From an uncultured Acidimicrobiales bacterium (GTDB taxonomy: Bacteria > Actinomycetota > Acidimicrobiia > Acidimicrobiales > Aldehydirespiratoraceae): 64,000 nt of DNA. A model generated the notes under the pieces. The model saw only the letters and a list, made by a program, of their open reading frames with translations, made no database searches and was not told the origin of the DNA. The stretch covers positions 62,001-126,000 of the forward strand of contig CAJQPN010000020.1 in assembly GCA_905480195.1 (NCBI GenBank), written 5' to 3'. Positions 16,253 to 24,574 of the stretch are shown here, piece by piece. Position 1 is the stretch's first letter; every line of letters begins with the position of its first letter. The position numbers and the translations under genes are program-made.

Positions 16253-17833
16253 GTGAACGTGGCGCTCGGCATCTACCTCGGCGTCGATGGGATCTCGGCT
16301 GCTGTTGCGACATCTGACCCCTCACAGCACCCGACTGTGCTCTACCTGGGGAACTCCCGAGCGGCGACTGCCAGCGCAGTCGCCGCCGGTCCCGACGGCA
16401 GCGTGCTGGTTGGTGATGCCGCCCTCGATGCTGAAGGCCCAGTTGTCACTGACCCCCTCGAGCGTGCGGTGAACGGACGCACTGGAGCGCTTGCTGCAGT
16501 CATTACCGATCTCGTTGCCCGGTCGAGGCTCACAATCGAGTCCGGACGATCACCCGACCGGATCGCAATCGTCATCCCCGACGACTTCGATGCACTTGCC
16601 CGAGATCGGGTTGTCACCGCGGCAAATGGTGCGGGAATCACCGACGTCAGTCTCGTTCCCTACGGGATTGCGTTCACCCGCGGACGAGGTGCCGACGGTG
16701 GTGCGCTCGCATCTGGCGCTGCTCTCATCGGGTCCGCAGACATTCCGCCTCCGGTCGTCACCGCTGAAGAGCTCGGCCAACAGATCGAAACGACTTCCTT
16801 GTCAGCGAAGCCTCGACCCGTCGCCGAGGGGCCTGTCTCGGTGTTTGACGAGCCAGCCGCGCCACCGGTGCGCGACGCACCTGAGCCCGTGGCTTCCCAG
16901 GCCGCTAGACCCCGACCTGTGACCCCGGCTCCTGCACCGGCCACCTTGATCGAACCGCCGCCGCTTCATCCCTTCTCCAAGCGCAAATTCCTGTCTCCGG
17001 CGATCGGCGCTGGCATTGCGTGCATCGTCGTGGTGCTCGTAGCCGCCATGGTTAGGTCCGGTGGCGCCGGCGACGAAACCTCCACGCTGCTGCCGAGCAC
17101 CATCGAGATCATTCCGACGACGGAAGTGCCGTCGACTACCGGGCCCGAGTTGATGACCGACACCTCGACCTCCATGTCAGCGAGTACCAGCACGACCTCT
17201 TCTTCGACATCGAGCACCAGTTCGACGACCACCAGCTCGACGTCCACGACGACCACGCCCGTGCGGGTCGCCGTCCCCGGCCCGGTGACGCTCGTGGAGA
17301 CCGGACTGCAGTTCGACACCGGCACGGTAGTGCGCTTCGGCGATTCTGAAGAGGACGTGATCAACGCTGCGGAAGCGGTCCTCGGTCCCTCCGACAGCGA
17401 CTCCGGCCGAGCCAGCACCGACTTCTGTGACGGCACCGTCGTGCGCTTCGTCCGGTGGGGCAGTCTGGAGCTGGTCTTCACCGGCGATCCTGGGCCGATC
17501 GGCGAAGAAGAAGAGGTAAGTGCAGATCAGAAGATTGCCCCCCTCGTCGAAACGCTCGAATTCACCCAGTGGTACGCCGACGGTCATCGGGCTCCCACGG
17601 GGCTCGTGACACCTGAGGGAGTTGGAGAATCTGCGACCGTTGGGCTCCTTCGTGTCACCTACGGTAAGGCACTCGTGATCGTCCCCGTATTCGCAGACGA
17701 CATCGTCGGCGTCTTCGCCGTCACCAACCCGAGTACCGGAGCCGTTCTCAACGGCACGACACTCGGACTTGACCCTGACGGTGTCGTCACGACCCTGTGG
17801 GCAGGCGACAGCTGCCAGAGAGTCTTTACCTGA
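16253..17833 (+). CDS. Membrane-anchored Hsp70/actin-like protein with Ser/Thr-rich linker
   Basis: 526 residues, function unknown. The N-terminus (LGIYLGVDGISAAVA, TVLYLGNSR, GSVLVGDAAL) has the first phosphate-loop pattern of DnaK-type ATPases, but only about 160 residues of that fold are present, so the second subdomain seems missing. A Pro/Ala-rich spacer leads to one membrane helix near 248-268 (IGAGIACIVVVLVAAMV). Then comes a stretch at about 302-337 made almost only of Ser and Thr, probably glycosylated and outside the cell, and a C-terminal extracytoplasmic domain of about 185 residues with two cysteines (FCDGT, DSCQRVF). It may be a cell-envelope sensor. It sits immediately downstream of the 6C-type RNA. 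Confidence 0.7.
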   Translation: MNVALGIYLGVDGISAAVATSDPSQHPTVLYLGNSRAATASAVAAGPDGSVLVGDAALDAEGPVVTDPLERAVNGRTGALAAVITDLVARSRLTIESGRSPDRIAIVIPDDFDALARDRVVTAANGAGITDVSLVPYGIAFTRGRGADGGALASGAALIGSADIPPPVVTAEELGQQIETTSLSAKPRPVAEGPVSVFDEPAAPPVRDAPEPVASQAARPRPVTPAPAPATLIEPPPLHPFSKRKFLSPAIGAGIACIVVVLVAAMVRSGGAGDETSTLLPSTIEIIPTTEVPSTTGPELMTDTSTSMSASTSTTSSSTSSTSSTTTSSTSTTTTPVRVAVPGPVTLVETGLQFDTGTVVRFGDSEEDVINAAEAVLGPSDSDSGRASTDFCDGTVVRFVRWGSLELVFTGDPGPIGEEEEVSADQKIAPLVETLEFTQWYADGHRAPTGLVTPEGVGESATVGLLRVTYGKALVIVPVFADDIVGVFAVTNPSTGAVLNGTTLGLDPDGVVTTLWAGDSCQRVFT

Positions 17834-17895
17834 TCACGTCAGGTGGTGGCATCTAATTGGCCCACCGACCGAGGGGTCGAGCGGTCACCGGTCGG

Positions 17896-18771
17896 TCAGC
17901 GGAACTTCGAGATGATCTCGTCTGCGTACCACTGCATCATCGATACTTTCTCGTCGAGCGACTGGGTGTCAGGGCCCGGTCGGTACGCATCGCGGAAACC
18001 GACGATCACATCGGTGACCCCTGCTGTAGCGAGACGTTCGAGCCCCTCGGGGGAGTAGGCGTCGAGGCTGATCGCATGAACCTCGAACGGAAGGTCGGCC
18101 CGGCCATGGCGGGCGCGGGCGTCATCGATCGACGTCATCATTCGTGCGAGTTCCTCGGCATCGCCACCACCGTGCATCCAGCCGTCGCCGAGATGTCCGG
18201 CCCGTTCCAGCGCGAGCTTCGAATGTCCGCCGATGAGGATCGGCACCCGGTTTTCGGGGACAGGGCACATCTTGATGGCTGGGAACTCGTAGAACTCGCC
18301 TTCGTGCGCGTAGTACTCGCCAGTCGAAAGCGCGTTGATGATCTCGATCATTTCGTCCATGCGGGCACCGCGACGGTCCCAGCTCGAGTCCGTGACGAGG
18401 TAGTCCTCGTACCACGGGCTCGTCCCGACCCCGAAGCCAAAACGTCCACCCGTGATGACGCCGACCGAGGTGACCTGCTTGGCAACGACCACCGGATGCC
18501 GCACCGGCAGCTTGACCACGAAGGTCGTGAAGCGGAGACGCTCGGTCACGGCAGCGAGCGACGGGATCAGGGTGAAGGGTTCGATGAACGGCTTGCCTTC
18601 GAGAAACTCGCGGGTGCCATCGGCGTTGTATGGGTACGTTGAATCGCTCTCTTCCGGATACATGATCGAGTCGGGCACAACCATCGTGTCGAAGCCAAGC
18701 GCTTCGGCCTCTTTTGCGAGCGGGGCGTACAGGGCGGGCTCGATCATCGACTCGGCGTAGGAGAAACGCAT
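17896..18771 (-). CDS. LLM-class (F420-type) oxidoreductase
   Basis: 291-residue luciferase-like TIM-barrel flavin/F420 oxidoreductase. Signatures: FDTMVVPDS, VGVITGGRFGFGVGTSPW and VPILIGGHSKLALERAGHLGDGW. In actinobacteria such enzymes usually use coenzyme F420; the substrate cannot be read from the sequence. Single gene, start ATG 18771 with a TAGAAC box 6 nt upstream. An ACCGACCG/CGGTCGGT inverted repeat just past the stop may terminate it or the convergent gene. Confidence 0.87.
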   Translation of the reverse strand: MRFSYAESMIEPALYAPLAKEAEALGFDTMVVPDSIMYPEESDSTYPYNADGTREFLEGKPFIEPFTLIPSLAAVTERLRFTTFVVKLPVRHPVVVAKQVTSVGVITGGRFGFGVGTSPWYEDYLVTDSSWDRRGARMDEMIEIINALSTGEYYAHEGEFYEFPAIKMCPVPENRVPILIGGHSKLALERAGHLGDGWMHGGGDAEELARMMTSIDDARARHGRADLPFEVHAISLDAYSPEGLERLATAGVTDVIVGFRDAYRPGPDTQSLDEKVSMMQWYADEIISKFR

Positions 18772-18861
18772 CTCGTCGTTCTAGTGCATTTCGGCGCGAC
18801 TGCGTCGAGATCACATTCGTTGGCTCATCGAGGTGCCGGAACCTCAACCGTGGATGCCCGA

Positions 18862-19812
18862 TTAGATGTCGGGCCAGTTGCGGCGACGCTTCCTTGTCCG
18901 CCGATCACCCAAGGCCCACGCTCGCCGCCATCGGCCGGACTCCGGGCCGGTCAGGCCGGGGCTATCGCCTGCGTGGGCGCGCCGTCGAGCGGTGTACCAG
19001 TCGGTGGTCACCTCGTCGGCGAGGGCTGCAACCTCGCGTTCGATGCGAGCGGCGAATCGGTTGGCGTTTTCGTCCTCAGCAGGAGTGAGTGGACGGCCGA
19101 AGGTCACCGAGGTCGTGCTCGGTCGCGGTACTGATCGCCCCTTGCGGAGGATCCGACCCGTCCCCGCCAGGTGGACCGGCACCACGGGCACGCCGGTTTT
19201 CAAAGCGAGGAACGCAGCGCCGCCCCGGAACGGCTGACCCCAGCCATCGGGGGAGCGGCCACCCTCGGGGAAGATCAGCAGGCTCCACCCATCGCCGATC
19301 AGGTCGACGGCGAGGTTTGCGCTCCGACGCTCGACCCTGGTGCGTTCGATCGGGATCGCTCCCATCGCGAGCGACGACATCGCCGCAGTGACCTTGGTGC
19401 CGAAGAAGTAGTCGGCTGCTGCGCCCACGATCATCTTGTGGCGCCACGGCTCGGGGATCGAGGTCAGCATCAGCGGAGTATCGAGGTGGCTGTGATGATT
19501 GGCGGCAAAGATCAGCGGCCCGTCGGGAAGGTCGAGGAGTCGGTCGGTACCGTTGCGTTCCGGAGCGGCCAGGCCCGCCACCACCAGCCGCATCGGACCC
19601 TCGACGATCGCAGCGCGAGCGATCCGAGCCGGCTTCTTGCGGGCCCACGAGGTGTCGTAATCACCACCGGTTGTTCGAACGCGATGCTTGGGCGCGACTC
19701 CCTTGGGCGTCGAGGGTGCTCGAAGAGGGAACTCGAGTGCGCCGAAGACTCGCCGCAGGGACAGCGAAGTCGCGATCTTCGGAAGTCCCAGCTGCTTCAC
19801 CAGCTTGCTCAC
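18862..19812 (-). CDS. Lysophospholipid acyltransferase (PlsC family)
   Basis: Acyl-CoA/ACP-dependent acyltransferase at the membrane face, 316 residues. Catalytic HX4D motif in NHHSHLDTPL, motif II near GAIPIERTRV, the phosphate-binding motif III FPEGGRSPDG, and motif IV VPVVPVHLAG. GTG 19812 is used because it overlaps the preceding gene's stop as GTGA; the frame is open further upstream but would lie within that gene. Last gene of a lipid operon with the LarA-like protein and the acyl reductase/HAD fusion, suggesting it acylates their product or supplies its precursor. Confidence 0.85.
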   Translation of the reverse strand: MSKLVKQLGLPKIATSLSLRRVFGALEFPLRAPSTPKGVAPKHRVRTTGGDYDTSWARKKPARIARAAIVEGPMRLVVAGLAAPERNGTDRLLDLPDGPLIFAANHHSHLDTPLMLTSIPEPWRHKMIVGAAADYFFGTKVTAAMSSLAMGAIPIERTRVERRSANLAVDLIGDGWSLLIFPEGGRSPDGWGQPFRGGAAFLALKTGVPVVPVHLAGTGRILRKGRSVPRPSTTSVTFGRPLTPAEDENANRFAARIEREVAALADEVTTDWYTARRRAHAGDSPGLTGPESGRWRRAWALGDRRTRKRRRNWPDI

Positions 19813-21425
19813 GTGACGTCGGCCATGAGAATCGGCGGGTTGTGCAGGTGGGTGATCGACGGGCTTGACCCCACCACGTCGCTCGCCATCTCGAGTGCGT
19901 CCTGCATTGTCGACGCGGGTTGGAAGCCGAGGCGTCGCACCGACCGGGGGTGTCCACCGACGATGATGACGCGACCGAGCCACTGGAGGGCATGGGCCCC
20001 CCAGTACCACATGTAGAACGGGTGCACACCGTGGTAGGCGTAGCTCGTGCGGTAGAGGTGGATGTACCACTCGTCTTCTGCGAACTGCTTCTCGTACTTC
20101 CGTTCAAGTTCGATCGGGTCGGTTGTCTCTGCGAGCAACTGCTCGAAGAAGTCGATGTAGCTCGGGTGATGCACCGGGTGGAACTCCCACGGCGTGGGAT
20201 GGCTCATGATGAGCACTCCGCCTTCGCGGACCAGAGGCTTGCCCCGATACATGTTGAAGAAGTAGCCAAGCCCCAAGCACATCACGAGGATCGGGTTCAT
20301 CACCGAGTTCACGTTGTAGGGGCAGATGTATGGCAGGCCGAAGGTGAGGATGTCGGTTTGGCCATCGACCGGCACCAGATGCTGCTTGAAGCAGTGCTCG
20401 AGGGTTACTTCGTGCACCGACTCGACGTTGCCGGCCTGCACCGACGTGAGCTCGTACGGCGCCTTCCAGCTGTTGAAGATCTGGCGTCGAGCGCCCGACG
20501 GCATGACGTCGAGACCCTTTTTCATGCCCATGAACGTGGCCCGATCTCGGGCCGTCCATTCCCACTCTCGCTTCTGCAAGACCGAGAGTGGGCCGTCGTA
20601 GCCGAAGGTGTTGTTGTTGATCGTCGTCTCGATCTGAAAGATCCGTGGACCGTGGTTCTTGATGACTTCGCCTTGACGCCAGTTGCTGTGGTGCAGTTCG
20701 GAACTGTGGCGATCCATGAAGCTCTTGGACTCGCGCATCGTCGCCACATTGTGGTGATGGCGGATACCCGAATACCCCGAGAGACCGGTAGCAGTGCTCT
20801 TCCAACCGCCGTCCATCGACACGATGTTGAGGTTCACATAGACGACGAGGTCCGACTCGGCAGCCCGCTTGTTCATCGTGACCTGCTCGTCGTGACGGGT
20901 CAGGCCCAACTCGACCATGCCGTCGGGATCTTCGGCATCGTGGTTGTAGAGCGCGCCTTGCGGAGCGAACGCGTCGTAGACGCGATCGCCGAGTGCATGG
21001 CGGAGTTCGTCTTCGGTCATCCGACGGTGAAGCGCAAGCGCCGCGATCAAATGGACGTCATCGACGCCGGCTGCCGCAGCCATGTCGAGTACCTGCTCGA
21101 TAATCCGTTGCCGGATGTCGGGCTTGCGCATCGATGGCAGCGGCAACGAGAGATCGTCGAAGGCGATGGTGAGCTTCATGCCGGGCTTGAGCAGCGACGG
21201 CAACGGGTCATCGTCGATCGGGTTGAGCAGGGCGTCTCGGATCGAGCCTTCGGGGTCGGGAAGTCCAGGCAATGGCTCGGCGGGATAGATCACGCGGCTT
21301 CGGTCGGCCGGCAGCTTCTCGAGACGGAAGTTATCGCCGTGATGGAACAGGATCGGCGGCGTTTGCCGGTCGACGTTCAGAACGAAGCCGGGACGGGGCG
21401 CTTGGCGACGGGGATCAGTGGCCAT
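19809..21425 (-). CDS. LarA-superfamily (DUF2088-like) protein in lipid operon
   Basis: 538 residues. The region 85-220 follows the LarA (nickel-pincer lactate racemase) N-domain: AFDDLSLPLP in place of the DxTRP loop, ALALHRRMTEDEL with His133, then GGWKSTATGLSG with Lys209 at the position that binds the pincer cofactor in LarA, and IRHHHN. The His preceding GG in LarA is not seen. The C-terminal 250 residues are aromatic-rich (HPFYMWYWGAHALQWLG) and unlike classical LarA, so this is a distant subfamily, perhaps an epimerase or another enzyme of a lipid intermediate. No larB/larC/larE cofactor genes are nearby. AGGAG lies 9 nt before ATG. Confidence 0.7.
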   Translation of the reverse strand: MATDPRRQAPRPGFVLNVDRQTPPILFHHGDNFRLEKLPADRSRVIYPAEPLPGLPDPEGSIRDALLNPIDDDPLPSLLKPGMKLTIAFDDLSLPLPSMRKPDIRQRIIEQVLDMAAAAGVDDVHLIAALALHRRMTEDELRHALGDRVYDAFAPQGALYNHDAEDPDGMVELGLTRHDEQVTMNKRAAESDLVVYVNLNIVSMDGGWKSTATGLSGYSGIRHHHNVATMRESKSFMDRHSSELHHSNWRQGEVIKNHGPRIFQIETTINNNTFGYDGPLSVLQKREWEWTARDRATFMGMKKGLDVMPSGARRQIFNSWKAPYELTSVQAGNVESVHEVTLEHCFKQHLVPVDGQTDILTFGLPYICPYNVNSVMNPILVMCLGLGYFFNMYRGKPLVREGGVLIMSHPTPWEFHPVHHPSYIDFFEQLLAETTDPIELERKYEKQFAEDEWYIHLYRTSYAYHGVHPFYMWYWGAHALQWLGRVIIVGGHPRSVRRLGFQPASTMQDALEMASDVVGSSPSITHLHNPPILMADVT

Positions 21426-21449
21426 GAGACAAGACTCCTGCGGGCCGGC

Positions 21450-23882
21450 TCAGCCGGCACGCTGCTTTCGCAGGGGCCCTCGCAAGGTGCGGGGGCCGAT
21501 CGGGATGACGCGGTTGGGCGCGCCGGCGGACGTTGACCAGTGCTCGATCAGCCAGCCGCGCCGACGAGCGATGGCTGCGAGTTTGGTCTCGGCGTTGACG
21601 GCGACGGGAAAGCCCACCGCTTCGAGCATCGGTAGGTCCGACGACGAGTCGGCGTAGGCGACCGACTCGCGAAGATCGAGGCCGTGCTCGGTGGCGTAGT
21701 CGGCCAGGGTCGAGTAGCGGGCCTCACCGGTGGGCGGCACGGCGGTGAGTTGGCCGTCGTAGGTGCCGTTGGAGGTGCTCATTTCGGCGGCCACGATGTC
21801 GTCGAAGAGCGGACGCAGGGGCTCGACCACAAGGTCGAGTGCTCCGGTTATCAGCAGGGTTCGGTGACCAAGAGCTCGGTGTTCGCGAACGCGGCGAATG
21901 GCAGCTGGGAATGACTTGGTCATCAGGAGGTCGCTCAGCATCTCGGCAGAATCAGCCTGAAGTTGCTCGATCGGAGCGTCTTCGAAGCGGCGGTAGAAGT
22001 AGCGAAGGAAGTCGCTGCGATCGGCGCGGTCAAGCGACCACAGGGTTGGGGCCTCTCGGATGGTCTTGAGCGTGAACCGAACCCGGTCGGGGGTGTCGAG
22101 TCGGCGCGTCGCGAGCCATGAGTAGCTCGCGACGACGTTCGAGGCGATGAGCGTGTTCTCGAGGTCGAACACGGCAAGATGACGGTCGGGCGACAAGACG
22201 TTCTTGCGGAGCCGCTCATTGCGGTCGACCGACGGTCCGCGGCTCGGTGACATCTTTAGGCGGGCCTGTTTCACCGTCGAGGGCAGCTGGATGTCGTGGG
22301 CGTAGACCTTCCAGTCGATCGAACACGGATCCATGTTGAAGTCGCGTTGGTCAGCTTCGCTGAGGCTGTTCCAGAGGCTGTACATCCGCTCGAGCTGATA
22401 GATCGCCTCGCACTCGGTGTATGCCCCATAGAGCTCGACATAGCCACTGGCCCGTTCGAGTAGCTCCTTGCGCTGTTCGAGTCCGGCGCCGACCTCGGCC
22501 TGCTTGCCGCGCAATGGCAGAGCATCAAGGATTCGCTCGCTGGCGTTGAGGGCGAATTGGGCCCGGCTCAGTTGTCGGTTCACGCGACCCCGACCCGGGA
22601 ACGACCACTCGGGTACCGAGATGGGTTGGTTCTTCTCGTCGTACACGGGGTGCTCGGTGAAGTACGCTCGGACGAGGTCTACGAGCTGACCGTACTTGAA
22701 CGGGTTGGCGGCACCTGACGCGATCTGGATGATGTCGGGCTGGTGGTCACCGGTGTCGGGATCGACGTGCGGGCCACGGGCGGCGGTGGCGAGGATGGTT
22801 GCGACGACGAGGTCGACGGGGATGACGTCGACTACGCCCTCGGGAACGCCGGGGAACTCCTTGAGCAGCCCGCGGGCGTAGGCGGCGATCACGGGTTCGG
22901 CCATCCGGAAACCCCGGATCCAACCGGGAACCGGCTCGGCAAGCGCCGATTCGATGATCGACGGACGCACGATCGCAATGGGGACACCGGCGCGGGTCTC
23001 ACACAGGCTCCGTTCGCCGAGCGCTTTGGTGAAGGCGTAGGCGTCGGGGAAGCCGAGGCTGCTTGCACGGGCACGACCCGACTGGGTCATCCGGTCACCG
23101 ACCCACTTTTGGCGGAGGTTCTCGACTCGCTCGGCGATCAAGGGTGTGCCGGCGGCGCCGAGGATCTGGGTTGCTTCGGCCTCGAGCTCGCGGAGTCGCT
23201 CAGGGGTCCGGCTGGCCTGCTCTGTGTCCTTGCGAGCCTGGAAGGCGTTATCGACCTCGGCGCGCCAGTCGACCTCGACGAAGAACGGTGAGTCCTGCAC
23301 CATTTGCTCGGGTGCGTTGCCGCGCCTCGACCCGGCGACGTAACACGTCGAGACGGCGACGAGATAGGCGGGTTCACCGGGGCCAAGCCCGCCGGAAGTG
23401 GGTTCGGTGCGGGCTGCCGCTGCGGCGCGCAGCACGGCAGCAACTCGTCCGGGGCCGAGGAGGTTGACCTGCACGGCATCGTCGAGTGCCGAGTCGAAGC
23501 TCACTGTTGCGGCAGAATGTACGGCGATGTCGACGGTGGCCATCAGTGTCAGACCGTTGTCGTCGAGACCGAGTCCGTCCTGGCCGACGTCACCTTCGAT
23601 GGCGAAGATGCGGCGCTCGCACATCTCGTCGAAGGTTTCGTCGTCAAGCCCTCCTGCGCTGACGGGATCGGTTGCGTATTCGTTGCGGAGTCGATCGAAC
23701 GCGTCGTTCTTCAAGATGTCGCGGTTCACCCGGTTCTGGGCGCCCCTGCGACCGGGTCGCACGATGAGAACGAGGTCACAATCGGGCACGGTGCGAAGAA
23801 ACCGTTCGACGAGCGCGGTGCCGAGGAAACCGGTCGAGCCGGTGACGGCGATGCGCTTGCCGGAGAGGTTCTCGCGAATCAC
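21450..23882 (-). CDS. Fatty acyl-CoA reductase-like domain fused to HAD-IB phosphatase
   Basis: 810 residues with two enzymes in one chain. The N-terminal extended-SDR domain of the fatty-acyl/thioester reductase type has the NADPH loop GSTGFLGTALVERFL and Tyr282-x3-Lys286 (YAFTK); VSTCYVAG is the serine strand. After a helical linker comes a HAD-IB phosphatase domain from about 565: FDLENTLI (Asp573, with Glu575 in place of the usual second Asp), LLITGALDLV and YADSSSDLPMLEAVG. Expected to reduce an acyl thioester and dephosphorylate a lipid or isoprenoid phosphate. GTG start with TAGAAC 6 nt upstream; first gene of the operon, under the palindromic operator. Confidence 0.85.
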   Translation of the reverse strand: MIRENLSGKRIAVTGSTGFLGTALVERFLRTVPDCDLVLIVRPGRRGAQNRVNRDILKNDAFDRLRNEYATDPVSAGGLDDETFDEMCERRIFAIEGDVGQDGLGLDDNGLTLMATVDIAVHSAATVSFDSALDDAVQVNLLGPGRVAAVLRAAAAARTEPTSGGLGPGEPAYLVAVSTCYVAGSRRGNAPEQMVQDSPFFVEVDWRAEVDNAFQARKDTEQASRTPERLRELEAEATQILGAAGTPLIAERVENLRQKWVGDRMTQSGRARASSLGFPDAYAFTKALGERSLCETRAGVPIAIVRPSIIESALAEPVPGWIRGFRMAEPVIAAYARGLLKEFPGVPEGVVDVIPVDLVVATILATAARGPHVDPDTGDHQPDIIQIASGAANPFKYGQLVDLVRAYFTEHPVYDEKNQPISVPEWSFPGRGRVNRQLSRAQFALNASERILDALPLRGKQAEVGAGLEQRKELLERASGYVELYGAYTECEAIYQLERMYSLWNSLSEADQRDFNMDPCSIDWKVYAHDIQLPSTVKQARLKMSPSRGPSVDRNERLRKNVLSPDRHLAVFDLENTLIASNVVASYSWLATRRLDTPDRVRFTLKTIREAPTLWSLDRADRSDFLRYFYRRFEDAPIEQLQADSAEMLSDLLMTKSFPAAIRRVREHRALGHRTLLITGALDLVVEPLRPLFDDIVAAEMSTSNGTYDGQLTAVPPTGEARYSTLADYATEHGLDLRESVAYADSSSDLPMLEAVGFPVAVNAETKLAAIARRRGWLIEHWSTSAGAPNRVIPIGPRTLRGPLRKQRAG

Positions 23883-23898
23883 AAGACAGTTCTAACAG

Positions 23899-23924
23899 AA
23901 CTCTCTACCAATTGGTAGAGAGTT
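23899..23924. promoter_or_regulatory. Perfect 26-bp palindrome, TetR operator candidate
   Basis: AACTCTCTACCAA is followed by its exact reverse complement. The palindrome lies between the divergent acyl-reductase (start 23882) and TetR (start 23943) genes and covers the expected -35 zone of both leaderless promoters (TAGAAC at 23894-23889; ATATCT at 23929-23934). The core ACCAATTGGT is typical of TetR-family operators. Confidence 0.85.
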
Positions 23925-23942
23925 TGTGATATCTCTTGCGTC

Positions 23943-24536
23943 ATGGCCGAAACGACGCGCGACCGCATCCTCGATGCTGCGCTGCGTGCGTATGGCACCG
24001 AGGGGTTCGCCGTGACGTCGCTCGACGCGCTCGCCGACCAGCTCGGTATTCGCAAGCAGACGATCCTCTACTACTTCCCGTCGAAACACGCGGTGTTCGA
24101 GGCCGTCATCGATGCGGCGGCGATCGATCTCGCAACGGCTTTCGAAGAAGAGGCGTCGCGAGGGTTGGTGGGGCTCGAACAGGTCGAGGCGATCGTGCGG
24201 CGGGTTTTTCGACTTGCGGTCGCCCAACCCGAGCTGCTGGGACTGGTCCGGGAGGTCACCAGGCCGGGATCGCTGTCGGCGGACCGGCTCGCCACGCAGA
24301 TTGCGCCGATTCTCGACCGGGCTCGTGATTTCTTAGAACGCGAGATGGACGCCGGTCACCTGCGGCGGTCTGACCCGGAGATGCTGCTGTTGTCGCTGTA
24401 TTCGACCGTCGTCGGTGTTGCAACCGAGCTCGAGGTCCAGCGAGCCATGGGGTTGCCACCGACTCTGCGCGGCACAGTTGCCCGTCGCCAGGAGCTCACC
24501 CGCTTTCTCCGAGCTGCACTCGAACCGGCCCGCTGA
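23943..24536 (+). CDS. TetR-family transcriptional regulator
   Basis: 197 residues. The N-terminal helix-turn-helix has TRDRILDAALRAYGTEGF, SLDALADQLGIRKQTILYYF and the family-ending PSKHAVFEAVI. The C-terminal ligand domain is helical with no recognisable ligand motif. Divergent from the acyl-reductase operon across a 26-bp palindrome, so most likely it represses that operon and itself, released by a fatty acyl ligand. The ATG is 8 nt after the -10 box. Confidence 0.9.
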   Translation: MAETTRDRILDAALRAYGTEGFAVTSLDALADQLGIRKQTILYYFPSKHAVFEAVIDAAAIDLATAFEEEASRGLVGLEQVEAIVRRVFRLAVAQPELLGLVREVTRPGSLSADRLATQIAPILDRARDFLEREMDAGHLRRSDPEMLLLSLYSTVVGVATELEVQRAMGLPPTLRGTVARRQELTRFLRAALEPAR

Positions 24537-24537
24537 T

Positions 24538-24571
24538 CGAGAACCCGTTCACTACCGGGGCGAGGTTCTCG
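24538..24571. terminator. Possible bidirectional terminator
   Basis: CGAGAACC (24538-24545) and GGTTCTCG (24564-24571) form an 8-bp stem between the convergent TetR and ddl genes; no T-tract. Confidence 0.4.
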
Positions 24572-24574
24572 TCG

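Noticed and set aside
16253-17833. Ser/Thr-rich stretch around 17160-17260 as a DNA repeat or recombination site
   Set aside because: It is an imperfect low-complexity codon run (TCG/ACG/ACC) coding for the stalk, in frame throughout.
19920-21536. 538-codon open frame on the plus strand
   Set aside because: Antisense shadow of the LarA-like gene; composition-driven and without recognisable motifs.
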